From: Merluccius polli
Lineage: Eukaryota; Chordata; Actinopteri; Gadiformes; Merlucciidae
NCBI GenBank assembly: GCA_030340625.1
Contig: JAOPHQ010003128.1
Coordinates: 477,001 to 541,000 of the forward strand
Direction of reading: 5' to 3'
DNA length: 64,000 nt
Part shown: positions 58,736 through 64,000 of the stretch, piece by piece
Position numbering within the stretch: the first letter of the stretch is position 1
Layout of the letters: the number at the start of each line of letters is the position of its first letter
Notes under the pieces: generated by a model
Told to the model about the DNA's origin: nothing
Seen by the model: only the letters and a program-made list of their open reading frames with translations
Databases searched by the model: none
Position numbers and translations under genes: made by a program

Positions 58736-59112
58736 ATTCACAAAGCAGGTGGTGGTGGAACAAGGGCCCTGAATGGTAAATTGATAATAGATATATGACC
58801 ATATATGCAAATATATTGAATGTAATACATTAAATCATCATTTTTGTTATGCTGCTCAAAGACAAGGAACTAAGGCTCAGCCATGCTTTCTGGCAACTAC
58901 CTCATCTCTGTGATGTTAGAGAATCACATCAATTGCATTTTCAGGTCAACAGGAAAGTTCATTTATTTGAATTGATTCACATCTAAAAAGGGTTCTTAAG
59001 ATGTTTCTTCAAAGGCAATCAATTTAATGATTATTGGATTTGCTGTTGAACTCTTGTTTTCTCATTTGACTGAGTTTATTATACATATAGTTTTAGGCAT
59101 TTTGTGTGTGTG
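58736..59112. other. Unassigned sequence
   Basis: Nothing supported here. Confidence 0.5.
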
Positions 59113-59540
59113 CAGGCGCGCTGGAACCCGTTTCATGTGAGGGGGGCTGGGGGCTGCAACCGACGGGGGGGGCTGGGTGCGCGATTGTCGACGGGGGGGG
59201 GGCCCTAGACGTCTGATACTGACGCAAAAGGTACCCTCCCATGTCTGTGTGAAACGATCTGGGTTCTCATAAACCCGTTCGCGTTGGTAAGAGACGAGCA
59301 GAGTCTACAGCGTCCGCTCGCAGAGCAGAGTCTACAGCGTCCGCAGTCTACTGTGAAACAATTCACTCCAAAAAGGGTTATGGTTAGGGTTATGGTCAGG
59401 GTTATGGTTAGGGTCAGGGTTATGGTTAGCGTAATCTATCACCGTGACCGGGTTATTATTGGAGTGAATGGATGCTGTAGACTCTGCTCTTGAGGCAATG
59501 TGAGGGGGGCTGCAGCCCCTGCAGCACCCCCCTTCCCGCG

Positions 59541-59544
<4 letters not shown>
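59113..59544. mobile_element. hAT-like element in a (GT)n tract, with poly-G unit and telomere-like repeats
   Basis: The ends CAGGCGCGCTGGAAC and (inverted) CTAGCGCGGGAAGG lie in (TG)n, giving TGTGTGTG on both sides. Internal inverted pieces: GCAGAGTCTACAGCGTCC (59298-59342) versus GATGCTGTAGACTCTGC (59470-59488), and ATTCACTCC versus GGAGTGAAT. The interior has one GTGCGCGATTGTCGACGGGG unit and at 59376-59430 a run of GGTTATGGTTAGGG variants. Confidence 0.55.
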
Positions 59545-59602
<58 letters not shown>

Positions 59603-59610
59603 CGAAAGAG
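59545..59610. repeat. (TG)n(AG)n microsatellite
   Basis: About 20 TG units then GA units. Confidence 0.95.
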
Positions 59611-61020
59611 AGAGAGAGAATTATGTACAAATAAATCATATGTATTGATGTATTTATTGTATTAATTTGTTCATTATTAAATCCATGTTTTATGATCATT
59701 GAAAATAATCTGAATGACATTTCATAAACAGAATTACATTTGCTTTTATTTACATTCACATTAATTAATACATATAACAAACATGAGATTAAAATAAATA
59801 TGCAGTGAATATAAAATAGTTTCCAGTTCCTATCCTGTTTAGCTCATTAACTTATAAGCTCCTGGTTAATAAACCATCCTCATTCCATAATGTTGTGTTT
59901 TTTTCACCAATGTTTTGCGACTTGCTTTCAAACTGAATGCTTTCTGTTGTACTTTTTCTTGTTTACTTAAAGGAAAAAATATATTTAAATGATTAAGTTA
60001 AATTGTTGCCAGTCCTGCTTGGCCGCACGAAAGCTCATGTCTGGTCTGTGCATGTGACACACAAGACACAAAGTATATTAAGTGTGGGTGTATTTACTTC
60101 TAATCCTGTGGCTTGAGGCCTGGGTAGAGGGAATGCACAGAACTGACCTTCTCTTTTTTTTAAACCACTACTCAGTCTTTCCAGTGGATGCAAATGTTTT
60201 CATTTTAGGTTCTCAAGAAAAACGTTCAATGTATGAATCACACTCAACATTTTGAGAACCTAGCAGGAAAGTGTTATATGCATTTGGAAGGTCTCAGATG
60301 TTGATGTAGTCCCCTAAGTGGGGTTAAATTGCATCATAAATGCTCAGCCAATGGAACAGCTGGGGCAAGGGTTCCAACATGAGCATGGTTGGAAAATATC
60401 CATAACATCTTATAATGATTAATAACAGCTTATTCATACATCCAAGTATCATCTAGCACCCATACACTCCCACGTGGTACAGGTGAACAAAGATCAGGTA
60501 TCCTCATCTCAAAGAGCTTGGATGAGCCTCCCTAAATAATAAAGTAAAAGAAATACATTTAAAAAAGTGAGAGAATAAATGTGAACACAAAAAGCAATTT
60601 ATTATTTTGATTATCGATTAATTTTCATCCAAAAACTCATACAATTCATTCAGATGGCTTTGCCTTTGACTGAAGGCTAAAAGAGATAAAGAAAGGAGAA
60701 TTATTATTATTATTATTATTATTAAACATGTAGGCCTTGTAAGATATAGTAATATTCCCTGTGTTCCTTTAACGTAAACCTTTAATTATATTCATCGCAA
60801 TTATTCAAACGTTATATAGGCTATATGACATTTCCTACACAACGATATGGCAGAAATAAAATAATAACAAGCCCAACGCGCGCACACCCTAGAATAAGCC
60901 CAGATTCTAGCCTAACAAGTTGGACTCAACACTCATCCATTGAGAAAGGAAGAGGAGAGGAAGCAGGCAAACGAGTGGTTACGACTTTAAACTGTTGAGG
61001 TGAAGTGAAAGGCCGAAACA
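59611..61020. other. Unassigned sequence
   Basis: AT-rich, with an (ATT)n tract at about 60702-60723. No element ends recognised. The last 100 bp are purine-rich and could be a 5' UTR of the next entry. Confidence 0.4.
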
Positions 61021-61210
61021 ATGGTGTTAAAGCGGGGCAAAAGAGAGGCGATCCCCGGTCAGGTTGCAGCAGTTTGTCTGCTGCTCCCCGCTTTAGACCA
61101 CTTTATTGAGGGGCTTATTGCCGTCTCACCCGGCAGGGAAAGCGCATTTTCGCTGTTGAAACTGGAAACTGAATGGTGCCGCATTTACGCTGATAAGCAT
61201 CATTCACATG
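61021..61210 (+). CDS. Possible first coding exon of an unidentified gene
   Basis: The ATG follows CGAAACA and opens about 60 codons of ordinary composition (MVLKRGKREAIPGQV, then CLLLPALDHFIEGL and ETEWCRIYADK). GC content is higher than in the flanks. The open frame runs on to 61302, but the later codons look less protein-like; no strong donor site is obvious (GTAGGC at 61211 is possible). I do not recognise the protein. Confidence 0.3.
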
Positions 61211-61619
61211 TAGGCCTATTTTATCTTTGTTATCAGTCAAACGCTTCTACTTTGTCTGGGGTTTTTGTCATGATGGGATGTGAGTACCGTGATGGGATGT
61301 GAATACCGTGATAAGATGAGTAGCCTACCGTGATCAGACACAACGGAGCTCTCGGACCAGCCACTGTTTGATTTAGATGTATTATATTAACTGTGGTATA
61401 TTATATTAGCCTATATTTCGCACGTCGTATTGTAAAAAGTGAATGTGTTTGTAGGCGCTGTCGTACCGTAACAGACAACACTTATTAAGGCCAACCACAC
61501 AGCCGCGTCTCCTCTTCGTTGACGGCTCGTTGACGGTCCGAAACCGCGAGGCGCATCAACAGAAAGCAGCTCAGCACAGGAGGAAACCAAGGTGGAGAGG
61601 CGGGGCGTTTTAACAAGCT

Positions 61620-61689
61620 GTGTGTGGTCGGCCCACAGTGTGTTTGCTGTGTGTGTGTGTGTGTGTGTGGTCGGCCCACAGTGTGTTTG

Positions 61690-61737
<48 letters not shown>

Positions 61738-61745
61738 TCGGCCCG

Positions 61746-61809
<64 letters not shown>

Positions 61810-61827
61810 GTGTGTGTGGTCGGCCCA

Positions 61828-61870
<43 letters not shown>

Positions 61871-61905
61871 GTTTGCTGTGTGTGTGTGTGTGTTTGCTGT
61901 GTATG
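61620..61905. repeat. Compound (TG)n / GGTCGGCCCACAG array
   Basis: Four TG runs are each preceded by TGTGGTCGGCCCACAGTGTG or a near variant. ORFs on both strands here are artefacts. Confidence 0.95.
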
Positions 61906-61974
61906 GTCCACCTTTCAGCACCTCGGTGCTTCCAAGTCACCACGACTGACGTGAACGCAGTGACTATGCAGTGA

Positions 61975-62616
61975 TATGAACCTAACACATGATAACAAAT
62001 TGAGCTGAAAGACATTGTAGCATAAAGACATTATAGCTGAAAGAATTGCGTTTTAGAAAAAAATAATAAAAATGCGTCGATTACAAATATTGACCTCGAC
62101 GCAATCGCAACAGCCCTCTTTGTATTTTACCATAATTTGAAATGTTACATTTAAAATGTCTAAAATGTAGACCAATCACTCGCTGTAGCCAGTTAACCTC
62201 TATGGAGATGTTAAAGCTGCTGTAGGTTTGAGGGTAGAGAAAGCAGAAGGGAGGATTCTCAAACTAAACAACCAAAAAAAGCGCATTTCAGCTGAAGGAT
62301 GGCATTTCACTTCTACTTCAGTAGGATATCTAAAGTAGGTCCTATGCTAACTTTCAAAGTCAAGTAATTTGATTAAGAAAAAATCTATATAAAAACATGT
62401 GATTTGTGTATTATCTCATTTGTGTTTTTTCATGTTTACAAATCATCGCCATTGCAACATAATAAAACAACGATTTACTAACTCATTCAAATTGATTGAT
62501 TTATTAACATTATTAATTCCAGAGGGATTAATAAATAATAATTAAATTGGCCGAAACATTTTTCAATGACTTCCTGCTCTTTCTCCCTCTTTGCCCATTG
62601 TCCTGTTCCCTTTTAG
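61975..62616. other. Unassigned sequence
   Basis: No supported feature; AT-rich. Confidence 0.5.
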
Positions 62617-62812
62617 TTGCTACTCCCTGTTGGGAAAGCCCTGCCCTGGGGAGATGCACTGTATCTTCCAATGATCATGCTAAGAAACATCTGGGTGTCA
62701 GTCTGGAGTGCAATGAGCAACATAATTAGCAAATTTAATCAGGAAATCACCAGACATGTTCCTCTAGAATTCCCAGACACGGATGGTATTTCGGACATTT
62801 ATTTGTGTGAGT
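62617..62812 (+). CDS. Possible internal exon of an unidentified gene
   Basis: A good acceptor (TGTTCCCTTTTAG ending 62615) precedes an open stretch reading LLPVGKALPWGDALYLPM, then RNIWVSVWSAMSNI and VPLEFPDTDGIS. No matching exon or name is known to me. It could pair with 61021-61210 as one gene, but splice phases cannot be tested because the first exon's donor is unclear. Confidence 0.25.
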
Positions 62813-62895
62813 GTTCAGTTCAATTTGGGACATTTGTTATTAGATCTTTAGGAAGAAGTTGTCAGGTCGTAAACAATGCCAAAGTCAACGACTGA

Positions 62896-63833
62896 TCTGG
62901 CCAGTTCATCGCCGTAGATCTGTTAAGGTCTGTTTAAATGACTCCAAAAGGTGATTTTATTATTTCAAGTAAAAAAAACAACAACATACAATAAAGAAAA
63001 TAACAACATAGAATAGCATGTATATGCAGAGGGATTATGAATGGACGATGTTTCCATCATTAAAGCTTGCGTGTTCCTAAATACTTTGACATGTAACGAT
63101 GTAGTGTATGTGTCTAAAATATAATAATCAGAAAAAATAAATGTGTGATGGAAGTACTTTTATTAAATAAAAAATATTTTCAAATCCAAATGATCCAACA
63201 ACATTAATACAGTTGCCTTGGCAGAGTCAGCTGTCTCGACGAAGATGTATACATCAATGTATAGTGTGTGCATGCTAACTCCTGGTGATTTTAACATGAT
63301 GTTCATGTCAATAGGGTGATCATTTGACTTGGCATGTAAGATTCAAACATCCACACATTACTTATATAACAATCAGTGCTTGCATTTTTTATTTGTCCTC
63401 ATACCTTCAAAATAAAGCATTACATAACAATAGATAAGCAAAGAGAATTTAGTTTCTTGTTACATTTTAACATGTCACAGGAAATGTCATCCGATCAAAT
63501 TCAGTTCAAAGGACTGTAATGCAATGTCGATATTGTAAATAAAGAAATACATAGCAGTCAAATAATTTGTATATATTTCACAATTAGAAATATACCTTAA
63601 AATGTAAGCCTATATCATTTGGAATGAAAGGATGTTCAATTAAAGATCTAATGTCTTTCCAGTGTTGGTACAATAACATAAAGTATAGATTTATAATTTC
63701 CCTATATGCCCAAATAGCTTTGCACAATTTCTGCTTAACTCTTAAAATAAGAAAATGAAATGTAGTTATTGTTCCTTACCTGAATATGGATCATTTTGAT
63801 GACATTAATAACATAACTCTGTTTTTACCTCCA
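62896..63833. other. Unassigned sequence
   Basis: AT-rich non-coding sequence; nothing supported. Confidence 0.5.
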
Positions 63834-63837
63834 TTAA

Positions 63838-64000
63838 AGGTGCAGTGTGTAGAGTTTAGTGGCATCTAGCGGAACGGACTTGTCAGAAATTTAATATAAT
63901 ATTCATAATGTATGCTTTAATTATGCTTTAATCCCATGAAAATAAGAATTGTATTTTTTGTTACCTAAGAATGAGCTCTTAGATATCTACATACGGAGTG
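63838..64000 (+). mobile_element. TTAA-type MITE, left part (runs off the window)
   Basis: TTAA (63834-63837) is followed by AGGTGCAGTGTGTAGAG and GTGGCATCTAGCGGAAC, a start I know from a common teleost MITE. The right end is outside. Confidence 0.6.

Noticed and set aside
61411..62015. ORFs of up to 176 residues rich in His-Thr or Cys-Val
   Set aside because: They are translations of the TG/CA compound array on both strands.

Overview
This window reads as a teleost fish genome segment: one recognisable vertebrate host gene (golt1a, Golgi vesicle transport) lies in a dense graveyard of fish-type transposons. Most of the 64 kb is transposable-element DNA. I counted at least fifteen elements whose ends I can place from terminal inverted repeats (TIRs), LTRs or target-site duplications (TSDs). 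All calls were made by eye, without searches.

Left part (1-10.8 kb). A hAT-like end carrying a poly-C minisatellite truncates a BEL/Pao LTR retrotransposon on the minus strand (5' LTR, intact gag-protease ORF, frameshifted pol, integrase lost). A 1.09 kb TIR element sits inside a (TA)n tract and itself holds a nested hAT. A probable last exon of an unidentified host gene and a long AT-rich 3' UTR follow.

Centre-left (10,783-32,354). This 21.6 kb block is one nest of insertions. A second copy of the 1.09 kb TIR element contains the same nested hAT; inside that lie a Harbinger remnant and a TTAA-flanked, THAP-encoding Kolobok-like element. Inside the Harbinger is a degenerate P-superfamily transposon with an exact 8-bp TSD. 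The P element was split by a foldback MITE, which was split by a larger TIR element, which was split by a 9.2 kb LTR element with almost identical LTRs. The copy at 5,725-6,810 supplies uninterrupted versions of two host sites.

Centre (34.3-40.6 kb). golt1a has five coding exons (133 aa, clean splice phases). Its 4.8 kb third intron is filled by a second copy of the larger TIR element and by a Harbinger element that is itself split by a 1.37 kb foldback element.

Right part (43.3-54.1 kb). A second P-superfamily transposon has 32-bp TIRs and a 12-13 exon THAP transposase gene that can be read to about 894 aa with almost no lesions. I regard this as the most notable system here. A CR1/Jockey-type LINE follows (54.7-58.7 kb), broken by a 405-bp solo LTR and a 448-bp hAT with a perfect 8-bp TSD. 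The last 5 kb holds another hAT-like element in a (GT)n tract, two possible host exons, a large TG-rich compound array and the start of a TTAA-type MITE.

A recurring oddity is a poly-C minisatellite with a conserved spacer (core GCGCGATTGTC or GTGTGTTACGATCGCGCG). It occurs at five places, four of them inside short hAT-like elements.
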